Below, piece after piece: positions 53,406 through 62,749 of a stretch of 64,000 nucleotides of DNA (its first letter is position 1; each line of letters opens with the position of its first letter). The position numbers and the translations under genes were made by a program. The stretch comes from Sarcocystis neurona. Lineage: Eukaryota; Apicomplexa; Conoidasida; Eucoccidiorida; Sarcocystidae. The stretch is taken from the NCBI GenBank assembly GCA_000727475.1, contig KL647301.1, forward strand, positions 2,009,055 through 2,073,054, read 5' to 3'. Under the pieces are notes generated by a model. It searched no databases, was not told where the DNA came from, and worked only from the letters and a program-made list of their open reading frames with translations.

Positions 53406-53900
53406 TGCGTTGAGTAAACTCTTCTGGTGGTGCGACTGCTGCTACCTACACTGCTGTCGGCTGCTCCATGCACGCTCCTCCTGTAACTCCTTTGTCAACA
53501 ATTCGTCTCCCTGGGGCCCTTCCGTCTGCAACAGCCATGCGCCATGTTGCTGCTGGTGTGCTGTACCTCCTGCTTATTTTGTTGCTGCTATTGTTGCATG
53601 CCCTGCCTTCTTGCATCTTCGTGCCACTGTCTCCCTAGCACAACACCTTTGCTGAATCCGTCATTTTCTCCTGCACACGACGAAGGCTGTAACTTGCTTC
53701 CTTGTCGTATACTACTTGTGTAGCTACAGCTGAAACTGTCCCTAGTACATAGTACTGTTCGTGATGTGGCACGGCGTTTAGAAGTTACCGGTGTCTCAAA
53801 GATCGCAGGATTGTTGCTGGTTCGACTTCCCAGCTAGTGACGAGTGGCGCAGCGGTGCAGATTATTTAATCCTGTGGTCGCTGTTTCTAAGGTTGCTGCC
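53406..53900. promoter_or_regulatory. Upstream region of the kinase gene
   Basis: Mixed sequence with a CTG-rich part to 53620. The kinase ATG at 53405 faces away from it, so its promoter should lie here; no specific element is recognised. Confidence 0.3.
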
Positions 53901-54071
53901 ATGGTCAATGCTGCTACTCACACGCGAGCAGCCAAGGTCAGCGGCCGTTGCAGTGGAGGGCGTGAAAGTACCTCTGCTGGCGATAAGACGAAACTAGGGT
54001 GTTTGTATGCAACAGCAATGCAATTGTATACCAGAAGAAAGCGCAGTAAGCTGCGTGTGCGCGAAGCGTAG
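53901..54071 (+). CDS. 56-codon ORF, uncertain
   Basis: ATG at 53901 opens MVNAATHTRAAKVSGRCSGG, TSAGDKTKLGCLYATAMQLY, TRRKRSKLRVREA, stop 54071. The basic, non-repetitive composition is protein-like, but a second plus frame (from 53791) is also open and no splice evidence exists. Confidence 0.22.
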   Translation: MVNAATHTRAAKVSGRCSGGRESTSAGDKTKLGCLYATAMQLYTRRKRSKLRVREA

Positions 54072-54470
54072 AACCGCAGTTGGAAACGTACAGGTATGTA
54101 TATATATATACATACATACATACATATGTATCCACGCCTATGCAGACGCACTAGGAAAGGAACTCAACACCAAGTATATAGCCTGATCTCGGTACGGCTG
54201 AGTGTTAGTTTATGTGGTTGCGTTCCGCCGGGTTTCCGTAAGTAGAAATGCACTTCTGCGTGAAGAAACATATACATGTATGCGTACGTAGCAACAAAAC
54301 AGCTACACATACATGTATACATATGTGGAATACTCTGTACACATACTGGAGCAATCCGTATACACACACAAATGTAGTTATACGTATATATGCATATACG
54401 TTTATACACGTATATACGTGTATAAAGCTACATGTGGACATCCTACACACTACCATGGATAGGCGAATCC

Positions 54471-54530
54471 ACATAAACACTTCGCATAAACTTACATGTA
54501 TATATGCAGGTTTATGCGAAGCGTTTATGT
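54471..54530. repeat. 21-bp inverted repeat (hairpin), 18-nt loop
   Basis: ACATAAACACTTCGCATAAAC (54471-54491) is matched by its reverse complement at 54510-54530 with one mismatch. The DNA or RNA could form a stable stem. It sits in TA/TATG-rich spacer and no adjacent gene end is established, so a terminator or regulatory role is speculative. Confidence 0.75.
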
Positions 54531-54929
54531 TCATACTGGAGTAACGTGTACACACATACACCTACTGACTGTACGTCAGTACGCATATTTATTATTACGT
54601 CAACCCACACACTCCTACGTGTAGGCGACTGTGCATATGTATCTTAAGAATTACGTCCGCGAGCCCAAGTATTTTCATCGACACATGTGTGCAAGTGAGA
54701 ACCGCAGGCCTGGATTAGGCAAGTAATGGCCACGTATAGGTTCCTATACGCTTGCGTGCGTATACGTAGGCGACGCGCTTCCTAGAAGCGGACGGGAGAC
54801 CTCGATTTCTCTCGGTGTGTCTAGGATGGATAAACTTTGAACATGTCGTGGCTCTTCGCGGCCCACGCTGAAGATGTATTCGATAATTTTCTCTCCACCG
54901 TCTATACTTATACATGCGCGTATGCACAT

Positions 54930-55012
54930 GCATATATGCATATATATAAATATATATATATATTTATATATATGTATATTTATATATATTTATATATATT
55001 TATATATGGAGT
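54930..55012. repeat. (TA)n/(TTTATATA)n microsatellite
   Basis: TATATATTTATA-type repeat, the last TA block before a 4 kb stretch that has none. Confidence 0.85.
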
Positions 55013-55482
55013 TCCTCCTCTGTACTCAGCTATAGGTTCTATCGCTCAGCACACACCACCCTAGCCACTTGCCCATTTGCTGACTACTTCGACGAGTTAG
55101 TGACCCACTTTCACCACCACTCTGCGACTGGCGTAGACCGACGGCTACAATGTGGCGATAAGGTCCTACATCTCAATCACCGCTACTAATGCTGAATTCG
55201 TGCAGTAGAAATGGGAACTTTCGAACGACGATGTCTTGGTGGCAACACTGCCGCGATGACTGGCATACTGGTTCTGCAATGGTTCACTGTGAGGACGGCT
55301 TAGCTTGTTAGCAGCGCATGAGCCGTACGCTAAAACTTTTGAAGCTGTATGCAGTCGTATTACTCGTGCGCTGCTCATTTCAAATATCTTGTCAGTAAAC
55401 AAATACGACGAGTATCCCTCCGTCAATCCCCTAGTACGAATACCAGGGCACGAAAAGGGAAAAAGAATATCAGATGAAGCAT

Positions 55483-55625
55483 CAACGCAAAGCGTACCTG
55501 CGGACACATCCGAAGCTATAGCTTAATTCAAGCAAGACACCTACTACTCAAGTATCAACACGAAGCGTACCTGCCGACACATCCGAAGCTATAGCTTAAT
55601 TCAAGCAAGATACCGACTACTCAGA
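55483..55625. repeat. 73-bp direct tandem duplication
   Basis: 55483-55555 and 55556-55625 are near-identical, sharing ACATCCGAAGCTATAGCTTA and ATTCAAGCAAGA. The differences are a few substitutions, so the duplication is fairly recent. It lies at the left of the repeat-poor island. Confidence 0.88.
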
Positions 55626-56900
55626 CAGAAAACGCGTCATATTCTGCGACTTGTAGTGCAAATTCTTGCGGGCAAGGCAATTGATGACGGTAGGGTCGCA
55701 ATTCAGCCGCTAGAGGAGTATAAGTTTGTCGGTGGTGTTTTCCAGGATCCGGCTCAGTTGACAAAAAGGAATTGCTTTTTGAAAGGTGTCTTATGGACGT
55801 TGGATACGAAGTGGTTGATGCGGAGTGCGGTTGTTTTTCCAGTTGGAAGGAAACACAGAAAGTAGCACCTGAAAAGTGAGAAGCGTGAATGCCATGAGCG
55901 GCAGGCCCGGCGGAAAAGCGGATGTTGAAGTCACTTAGGGAAGAGGAAGGTACTAGTGATAGTGGCCTCTTGGCCGTTGTGAAGGGCAAACACGCCGGTG
56001 CGTCGGGAAGGGTCGTTCGCGTGTAACGAATGAGTCGCCGCCCATCCGGCCTGGAACGATAATGAGGACGGCTTCACGTCGGAAGGGGCGAGCTTAGGGC
56101 ATTCGCATGTTGATGTGGAGGGAAAAGAGCACATCAGTAACCTTGAATTGAAAAAGGAAGGCAGTTGAATGGATAGGGGCGGCAGCAGAAGAAAGACCAG
56201 GACCACACACATCAGTTGTCGCGCGACTTGTAGTGAGAGAGACGTTGGTGAGGAAGCTGAAGGGGTACGATGATGACGAAGAAAGGGCTAGAAGTCGGGA
56301 AATAGACAACAACATGGTACGTTGAGACATGAGCCACCGATGTGCAAAGCTTCACAAAATTCTTTGCTAACTAACCCGAGGAAATGTGCGATCGAAAAGG
56401 AAATTTAGCTTCAAGAAAATGGGGACAACCTGATAGTCTGTCGTGAACGTGAATCGTCACGAACACCGATGTGAAAGTAGTCGGCGTTGTGTTCTCATCT
56501 CATCCTTACGCATCTGTCAATGTAAACCTGCGTGGAAGGGAGGTTGAATGAGAAAAGACGCGAAAGGAAGTGGAGTAAGAATAACCCACGACAACGCGTG
56601 ACATATGGCTGAATAGACGCGAAACACAGCAGAAGCGCAGAGGCGTGGGAATACGGAGCCTCCACGGGCGGCGTGCAGACTTTTGATTATACGTACACTT
56701 GAAGTCTTGATTTGGGACTGTTAGGAAGCCTTTTAAGCATGCATTGAATTTGAGTGCACTGTGACAACCAATGCATTCTTCCTTCTGAAATACTATTTTT
56801 ACTGAAGTGCAGCAAAATTTTATCACGTTGTCAGGAGCGTTCCACGTTGTACACTGGCGAGAGGTTGAATATTACAACTTTGATTGAGTTGTGAAACGCG
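55626..56900. other. Repeat-poor DNA with coding-like fragments, no intact gene
   Basis: The plus strand at 55656-55865 opens with MQILAGKAIDDGRVAIQPLE and stops after 69 codons. The minus strand reads well in pieces: 56212-55931 (KLAPSDVKPSSLSFQAGWAA), 55989-55621 in another frame (YPTSIRHLSKSNSFLSTEPD), 56826-56506 (KFNACLKGFLTVPNQDFKCT). The frame changes and lack of starts suggest decayed coding DNA rather than active genes. No reverse transcriptase, integrase or transposase motif is seen. Confidence 0.3.
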
Positions 56901-56927
56901 TGCCCCTATCGGAAGCCCGACTGAAGG

Positions 56928-57093
56928 TATATAAGACGCTTGTACTCTATAACGCAAACACTTACTACTGACAATGCATTCCACGTACTATTTGCTTTCC
57001 CTAAACCAAAATCGTCCCTCACTGCAAATGAGGGCTTCTGAAGATTACACGAATATACAACATAACAATTGCAACCTGTTTCCTGTAGTTTAA
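56928..57093 (+). other. TATA-box-like element followed by a 39-codon ORF
   Basis: TATATAAG at 56928-56935 precedes, by about 40 bases, an ATG at 56974 opening MHSTYYLLSLNQNRPSLQMR, stop 57093. The arrangement resembles a promoter with a short leader ORF, or an LTR-type promoter, next to the foldback sequence that begins at 57101. Function is unknown. Confidence 0.3.
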
Positions 57094-57100
57094 AGCTAAC

Positions 57101-57367
57101 GAGTTCACTTCTGTTCGTCGTTGCTCCTTCACGCGTTTCCTAAAAAGTGGAACATGTGAAGATACAGCCCATGAATTTTGCTTCAACTAATACTTCTGGT
57201 CTCTTCTTTACTAACGTTCATCCGACAGTTTTAAGTGCTAGGCGCGCAGTCATCACTCGCGCCTTAGCGCGGGCGTAAAAGCAATAGCCAAGTTCATGGG
57301 CTGTACGTAAACATGTTCCGCTGTTTAGAAAACGCGTGAAGGAGCAACGACGAACAGAAGTGAACTC
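57101..57367. mobile_element. 267-bp foldback (long inverted repeat), MITE-like
   Basis: Arms of 75 bases (57101-57175 and 57293-57367) flank a 117-base centre. The outer 38 bases are perfectly complementary, starting GAGTTCACTTCTGTTCGTCG and ending GTGAACTC on the other side; the inner part is imperfect but keeps GGAACATGT and TACAGCCCATGAA. The centre has its own CGCG-CCTTAG-CGCG stem. There is no coding capacity. The size and terminal inverted repeats fit a miniature inverted-repeat element, but I see no clear target-site duplication and no second copy in the window, so a structural or small-RNA source is also possible. Confidence 0.7.
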
Positions 57368-57447
57368 TCCGCTCCCAAAGGCGGCACTAAATGGTCTGTT
57401 TGACTTGTGTAGTGCGAGTGAAACGAGCTAAAACTTTCCACTGCTTC

Positions 57448-57488
57448 CGTTTGGCTCTGAAGGACATCAATTATTACAGAGCCGAACG
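57448..57488. repeat. 12-bp inverted repeat, 17-nt loop
   Basis: CGTTTGGCTCTG (57448-57459) and CAGAGCCGAACG (57477-57488) pair with one mismatch. It lies 80 bases right of the foldback element. Confidence 0.6.
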
Positions 57489-57593
57489 AGGGACACTGGG
57501 TACCACTACTTTGAATCTGACGCTCCGCTAACGTGAGAATCCCGCAGCCGTACGAATGTACAGTTGACCCTAGGCGTTAAAGTTACCTTCCAG

Positions 57594-58240
57594 TTAAGAA
57601 CACGAGCGAACAATGTCAGTCGCAAATGTTTGCATGGATATGCCCACACATACGTCGGTGCTCACGGAACTTCCGACTTCTGCACATGTGTGGTATGCGC
57701 TGCAATGAGGCAGCCCGGCCAACATTCTTAGCCCTACAGCGGCGCGGGTCGCCACCTGTTTCCCCCTTACTCTAGACAATTTTACACAACTTGTTCTGAC
57801 ACATAGTGCTGTGCTCTGGTCTTTGGCAGAAGCGTTCTGCTTGGTGCTTATCGCCCTTGGATACACAAGAAGAGTTCCACGCATTCCAGTTGTAATGCGC
57901 AACAAAGCAGCCTCCAACGTAGTGTGTAAATCCCTCAAGCGGTGTCTGTACAGCGGCGAGAGGCACCCAGAGCTAGCGGTGGTGGTCGATAGAGAGTCAG
58001 ATGAATAATCAAACCAACACGAGCTCTGGCTATCGGGGTGTTACCACGTAGCACGATGATAGCTGTTACATGTGCATGTACTGCGCTACCGTACCAGTTA
58101 TCGGACAGATACTGGTCAACGAAGCTGACGATGCGTCGAGTTCCAACAGGAAATGTCACAATGCAATTCTGTGGTTTGACATTAGTAAGTTTTACACAGC
58201 TGATAGGTCGGAGGACTACGTAGGTGTGATGTGTTACCAT
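57594..58240 (-). other. Two tandem, diverged coding-like segments
   Basis: The minus ORF 58240-57935 starts at a good ATG (ACC ATG G) and reads MVTHHTYVVLRPISCVKLTN, RRIVSFVDQYLSDNWYGSAV. The next, 57938-57594, reads VRTSCVKLSRVRGKQVATRA. About 410 bases apart, both carry SCVKL followed by a similar stretch, and the DNA around 57785 and 58195 is alike (GTGTAAAA context). They look like decayed copies of one sequence. No family is recognised. Confidence 0.35.
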
Positions 58241-58717
58241 GGTGACTGACGCAAGGGAGTACTTTCCTCCTCAAGCAGGAGACACGAAAGATAAAAACGG
58301 GTCGCACGGGGGTGCACACTCACGTGACCATGAGAATCCTATCGTTGTAAGGGCACGTCGTGAGAAGACACGAACACAAAACATAGTTTTCCGCTCAAAG
58401 CAGTTTGTATTCACACGTGTATACATCCCTGCTTGCGGTGTTCGAATGCGTTATGTGAAACGTGCTTCTACGTACTGCTCAGTGTTCGATGTGGTTCTGC
58501 AAGCATTTTCATTTGTACTTACGAGCATATGTGTTTGCCACAAGATGGGCACGGCGCCTGACGAAAACAGCGCACACGAAAATGAACACGGAACGATACA
58601 ACGGAGCAAAGCAATATAAAGTGTGCGACTACGAGCCACAGTGGTCTGAAGAAGTATTACGATTAGTCGGCTATTCGAAAAGCGGACAGTCCCGTCACCT
58701 CGCTTGTTGAGACATGG
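58241..58717. other. Repeat-poor DNA, opposing open frames
   Basis: A plus ATG at 58239 opens MVTDAREYFPPQAGDTKDKN and runs to 58619. The minus strand 58732-58451 is also open. It lies head-to-head with the minus ORF starting at 58240. I cannot decide whether any is expressed. Confidence 0.28.
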
Positions 58718-59419
58718 ATGTACCAGCTGCACAGTTTAAATGAACACAAGGGAGATGGTGCTACCTTACACGTATCCACTCTTTTATGCAGAGCGTGTAA
58801 TGTACACAAGGAGATATCTAGACGTATGCCTGAAACATGGATACACATATTCATACAAGCAACATGCAGACTATGTTTGGCGGTATGCTTTTTGTGCGAA
58901 GGCTACACCTGGCTGTTGCCCATCCACCCAAACAAATGGAGACTGCACACTGGGGATGCTTGTGGATCCCAGTTGAAGACGTGTAGCGTTGCATGTGTCA
59001 TGCTCCAAAAAGTTGTTCGCATTTCTCTGTTAGTGTGGGTGTCGTTCTTGTGTTCATCTAGGCTGTGACACAGTAGAATGGCCGCACGGACGCATAACAT
59101 ACAAGGATACACACATGCCCATGCGAACACGTGTGCATGTCTATCATTTGTCTGATGGGCGCGCGCGGTGTCTCGCAAGTGCGCAAATATTTAAAGATGC
59201 AGATAGGTCGACTCACTATTAGCCACAAAAACTTCTCTCACAATGTCGAGAGTTTTTGTTGTCTCGTACGCGGCGGGAAAGCAGTGGCATAGCTTGATCT
59301 ACGTATCTGTGCGGTGGATGATTCGCTGCGACGAGGTAGTGTCCGGTATAACATTCGCTTAGACTGCACACACCCAGCACGTATGTCTGGGCTGCCTGTA
59401 CAAAGATATTTACAGTCAT
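58718..59419. repeat. Diverged inverted pair of coding-like segments
   Basis: Plus strand about 58840-58945 (IFIQATCRLCLAVCFLCEGY) and minus strand about 59410-59310 (IFVQAAQTYVLGVCSLSECY) align in protein and, at about 60% identity, in DNA. So two copies of one sequence lie in inverted orientation about 450 bases apart. Confidence 0.5.
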
Positions 59420-60071
59420 ACGTAGGCGTGCGCGCCACTGCTTAGTAAGAGGTGCATGAACTTAGGAGATACCGATACGTATGGGGCGTGTAGTCCGGTG
59501 TCGGAGGCGACCGCTACGACGTATACAAATATAGACATACACGTATGTATACGTAAGCATACAGTTGTACAGCTGTAAATATGCGTAACGCATATGAAAG
59601 GGACCGTTTCAAAGCGTATACAGTTCTCAACCGCGCGTAGGCTCTCACGTTAAGCACATCTGCTACACGGATACAATTTTTCATTGTGTCCGCAGGTGCG
59701 TGCTCCGAAAGTTACGTGGATATATCATGGGAGACATGTTTATCTGCGTGGGAGTGTGTGTAGACTCAAACGAAGTCTTCTCTCCGACACACACGCAGTT
59801 TATGTGCCTTTTTGTGACACACCTGCAACTTGTATTTCCTTGCGGTATGCACAGGCGTCTGTAGCCGGTGGCGGCAGCCCCACGTACTGATTGAACATAT
59901 CCACTGTAGCGTGGCCGCGAAAGCAGCCACTGGTAGCCGCAGCAGCAGCAGCGTTTAAGCGAAGTCTGTCTGCCGCAGCACCAATAGCATTTAAGCGAAG
60001 ACCCACTGCAACAGCAGCAATAGCAGTAACAACGGTTGTGTGAAAAACAACAGCATCTGCAGCTGTAGAAC
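59420..60071. other. Spacer, CAG repeats resume
   Basis: Mixed ACGTAT-rich DNA to 59900; from 59935 GCAGCAGCAGC reappears. A short motif with GTTTAAGCGAAG occurs at about 59955 and TTTAAGCGAAGAC at about 59990. The minus frame 60163-59681 is open but Cys-rich. Confidence 0.35.
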
Positions 60072-60184
60072 ATGTCGACGGAAAACAGCCGCGAAAGAGC
60101 AACACTAAACTTCGGAGCTCCGCATGTGAGCGAAGAGAAAGAGTACTGCAGCAGTGCCGGCAAAATCCCGCTATTGCCGCTGTG
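60072..60184 (+). CDS. Possible first exon or 37-residue ORF
   Basis: ATG at 60072 opens MSTENSRERATLNFGAPHVS then EEKEYCSSAGKIPLLP, a clear hydrophilic N-terminus. It either stops at TGA 60183-60185 or splices at CT|GTGAGC (60181) in phase 2. A phase-compatible plus exon starts at 60596 (PWTHTSSSHTRDTRPHILRI), but that would run antisense to the better-supported minus gene at 60377-60887. Confidence 0.3.
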
Positions 60185-60376
60185 AGCGACGTTTCATCAG
60201 CTATGATTGAATGTCTTCACACAGTCAATGTGTTACTCGCACGTGAAGATCGGGCTGTACTTCTACATATTGTAAGACGTCTGTATACGTATGCGACCAT
60301 CTATACACGCGTGTGCATAGTTGTGTCACACGATTGCTGCGTGCAGTTGCTCTACACACGAGGAAGAGCTATCATT

Positions 60377-60887
60377 CTAGACAAGGAACTGATTCCGGTA
60401 TTTCCGCAGCAACAGAGACTCACAGAGAATTATTCCACCAGTAGTTACGTAGCAAAAAACGTATCTTTGTCGGTTTTTTCCTTCAGGCTGGAAGGATAAA
60501 AGATAAGAGCACCATCCCGTGTCTTTTGAGATGCGGTGCCGCTCCGACTGCTCCTGCTGTGTGCTGCTGCTGCTGCTGTTGCTGCTGCCGTACAGCCCGT
60601 GGACACACACGAGCTCATCACACACACGCGACACCCGTCCGCACATCCTGCGCATCTGCAAGACAAGAGAGTTGCCAAGAGTTTCTTGTTCTGCTCTTAT
60701 ATTTCGTTGCTTCAGTTGCTTTAGCGGTTCTCCTTCCTCCTACTCTTTCGCCGTTTTCGTTGTTGCTTGGGTGGCTGCTACCGCCAGTGTTGCTCCTGCA
60801 CTGCATTTTGGGTTCCTCTTCCACCTTCCGCTGTTGTGCCGCGACGCTTACTTCAAAGAGTTCGCTACTGCTGCAAAGTTCTAGCAT
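60377..60887 (-). CDS. 104-residue two-exon protein of unknown function
   Basis: Exon 1 (60887-60852) is MLELCSSSELFE, ending GAA|GTAAGC. Exon 2 (60655-60377) follows CTCTTGTCTTGCAG and reads MRRMCGRVSRVCDELVCVHG, a short Ser run, then EQSERHRISKDTGWCSYLLS, FQPEGKNRQRYVFCYVTTGG, IILCESLLLRKYRNQFLV, stop. Donor and acceptor are both good and in phase 0; the intron is 196 bases. The C-terminal half looks like a compact alpha/beta domain, but I cannot name it. An overlapping plus frame (60182-60499) is also open. Confidence 0.48.
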
Positions 60888-61383
60888 ATGTCTGCTGCGT
60901 TAGCTGCTGTTGTGAACACAGGTGTATTCTACGTCTCCACATCATCTAGTTGAGTTTGCGGCTGCATGCATGAAGTCCTACGGCTATTCGGCTGGCTGCG
61001 CCCCCTCGGTGTCTACTGCACCTCCGCACTACTGTGCACACTTTGGGCTGCCCGACATTTCATGTTCCAGCAGGGATCGCCTTCCCTGTTTGCTATGGCC
61101 TTTGCTATCAGCAGTGCTACAACTACTAGTACCACGACTATTACTACTACTACTACTACTACTATTACCACCACCACTACCACTACTACTACTACTAACA
61201 ACAACAACTATCCTGTGCGTACTACGTAACGCTGCAGCTCGTAGTACTATTCGTATCCCGAGAACTACTACTTCTACTAGTACTACTACTACTACTACAA
61301 ATACTACTACTACCGCTCGTACATCTTTCTCCTTTTGGTGACATTACTAGACAACGCTGGTAGCGCTACGTGAAGTACTGCTC
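60888..61383. repeat. Spacer with imperfect (ACT)n tract
   Basis: 61117-61200 and 61262-61320 are ACT/ACC/AAC triplets, Thr/Asn-rich on the plus strand. This is the same triplet class as 2706-2808. Sequence before the tract has no supported exon. Confidence 0.7.
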
Positions 61384-61602
61384 GTGTCATCGCAAGATAT
61401 CTCCTATTATCGCGCAATCCAATTGCCGCAAGCAGTTCAGCCAGTCGCCACTCATCGCTGTGAGCAGCCGTTTACTGCAGCTGCTGTTCGCATCGGCGCT
61501 GCCGTAGAGGGGGCTACTCTGCTGGCGTCCTTAGCAGCACACCGCGCTGGTCACGTTGCCCAGTCCACAGCAGGAGCTACTACAGCAGCAGCAGCTGCGT
61601 GA
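61384..61602 (+). CDS. Probable exon of an unidentified gene
   Basis: The plus strand reads SSQDISYYRAIQLPQAVQPV, ATHRCEQPFTAAAVRIGAAV, EGATLLASLAAHRAGHVAQS, then Ala-rich to a stop, or to a donor GC|GTGAGG near 61598. It has no ATG, so it is likely internal. It may belong to the plus gene whose last exon is 62370-62744, but the intervening exons were not resolved. No domain is recognised. Confidence 0.38.
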   Translation: MSSQDISYYRAIQLPQAVQPVATHRCEQPFTAAAVRIGAAVEGATLLASLAAHRAGHVAQSTAGATTAAAAA

Positions 61603-62369
61603 GGCTGTCGCAGCAACAGCAGTGGTACCAAAGACAGGAATAGCCTAAATAGCGCCAGCAGAACTACACTCTCTGCGCAGCTCTCATAATCTCGTTTTCG
61701 CGTATGTCCAGCAGCAGCACCAGCACCGACAGCAGTGGCTGCTGCAGCAGGGGCGCGGCGGCAGCGCCCGCAGCACACAGCGCGGTTACAATAGAAGCGG
61801 CACCAGGCACAACTGCAACAGCTACATCACCAGTGGCACACACAACAGAAGCATCAACAGCAGCACGGCTTTTTCTGCTTGTTTGTGAGGGTGTGCAGCA
61901 GCAACACTAGCAGCAGCAGCCGCAGTTGTCGTCAGGGCAGCTGCTGCAGCAGCAAACAAAGGGTACATCTTATGCAACCACCGCGGTTGCGCAACGGGGC
62001 GACAGCAGCGCGCCGTAGCAGAAGTCATCGCAAACACAGCAGCAGTGACCGCAGCAGCGCCAACGACCACAGCGTCAGCACTGCCAGCTGCACCATTGTA
62101 ACAAGCAGCTGCTCCTCCTGGCCTTGTCAGTGTGTGCGTCAGCAGCATCGGCAACGACGGCGGCGAGGGTTCCCGCTTGGGCGCGCAGCAGCAGCATCAG
62201 CAACAGCACTCGTCGCCTGTTTCCCTGCCGGTCTCTCTCTTCCTCGCGGATCCAGGAAGAGCGTCAGGCAGAAGACTTAGCCACGCTGGTCTCAGTAGGG
62301 CCACGAATGCAGTCGTCTGCCTTGGCTGCAGCTGTGCAAGACGCTTGACCGGTGGTAGCCCGTCTACAG
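61603..62369. other. CAG/GCA-rich, exon structure unresolved
   Basis: The plus strand at 61765-61880 reads SAVTIEAAPGTTATATSPVA and the minus strand at 62110-61880 reads GSADAVVVGAAAVTAAVFAM. Both are Ala/Thr-rich, and I cannot choose between them. Confidence 0.25.
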
Positions 62370-62744
62370 CAGCTCTGCGCGAGGCAGACCCTGCTACAGC
62401 AGCAGCAGCAGCAAAAACCGGTGCCTTTCTCAAGCCCCGTACAGGGACTGACGGTGCTCTCTCTCATTCACAATGTCAGCGATGCACCTTCTATGCAGTG
62501 TACGTCTGCTGTACGTACACTGCAATGCGCTCCATACCTGTATACATATATAAACGTGCAAACAAGTGGTCGTCTGTATTACACACACGAAGAGGCCCAC
62601 AGATACAAGCAAGACTTCAATCGCTTCCTTCCGTTGTGTCGCCTTCATTTTCCGTCTGTGACACTCTCTCTTTATCACGGGGATCCTGTCAACGTAGTGG
62701 AGCGCCTCCGGCAGCGTCGCCGCTACGTGTGCAACTACATGTAA
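62370..62744 (+). CDS. Terminal exon; resembles mitochondrial ribosomal L43-type proteins in layout only
   Basis: After acceptor GCCCGTCTACAG (62368-62369) the frame reads QLCARQTLLQQQQQQKPVPF, SSPVQGLTVLSLIHNVSDAP, VRTLQCAPYLYTYINVQTSG, RLYYTHEEAHRYKQDFNRFL, PLCRLHFPSVTLSLYHGDPV, NVVERLRQRRRYVCNYM, stop at 62742-62744: 124 residues in phase 0. The pattern of strand, charged helix (EEAHRYKQDFNRFL), Pro-x-Val strand and Arg-rich helix recalls the thioredoxin-like L51/S25/CI-B8 fold found in mitochondrial ribosomal protein L43, but no diagnostic residue is seen. A coding exon is well supported; the family is a guess. Confidence 0.52.
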   Translation, partial: QLCARQTLLQQQQQQKPVPFSSPVQGLTVLSLIHNVSDAPSMQCTSAVRTLQCAPYLYTYINVQTSGRLYYTHEEAHRYKQDFNRFLPLCRLHFPSVTLSLYHGDPVNVVERLRQRRRYVCNYM

Positions 62745-62749
62745 ATACA

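Noticed and set aside
53844..53900. tRNA-like A-box (GTGGCGCAGCGGT)
   Set aside because: No B-box (GGTTCGANTCC) follows at the right distance and no cloverleaf can be drawn.
55500..59700. LTR retrotransposon or endogenous viral element
   Set aside because: No reverse transcriptase, RNase H, integrase, protease or zinc-knuckle motif is visible on either strand, and no paired long terminal repeats are found.
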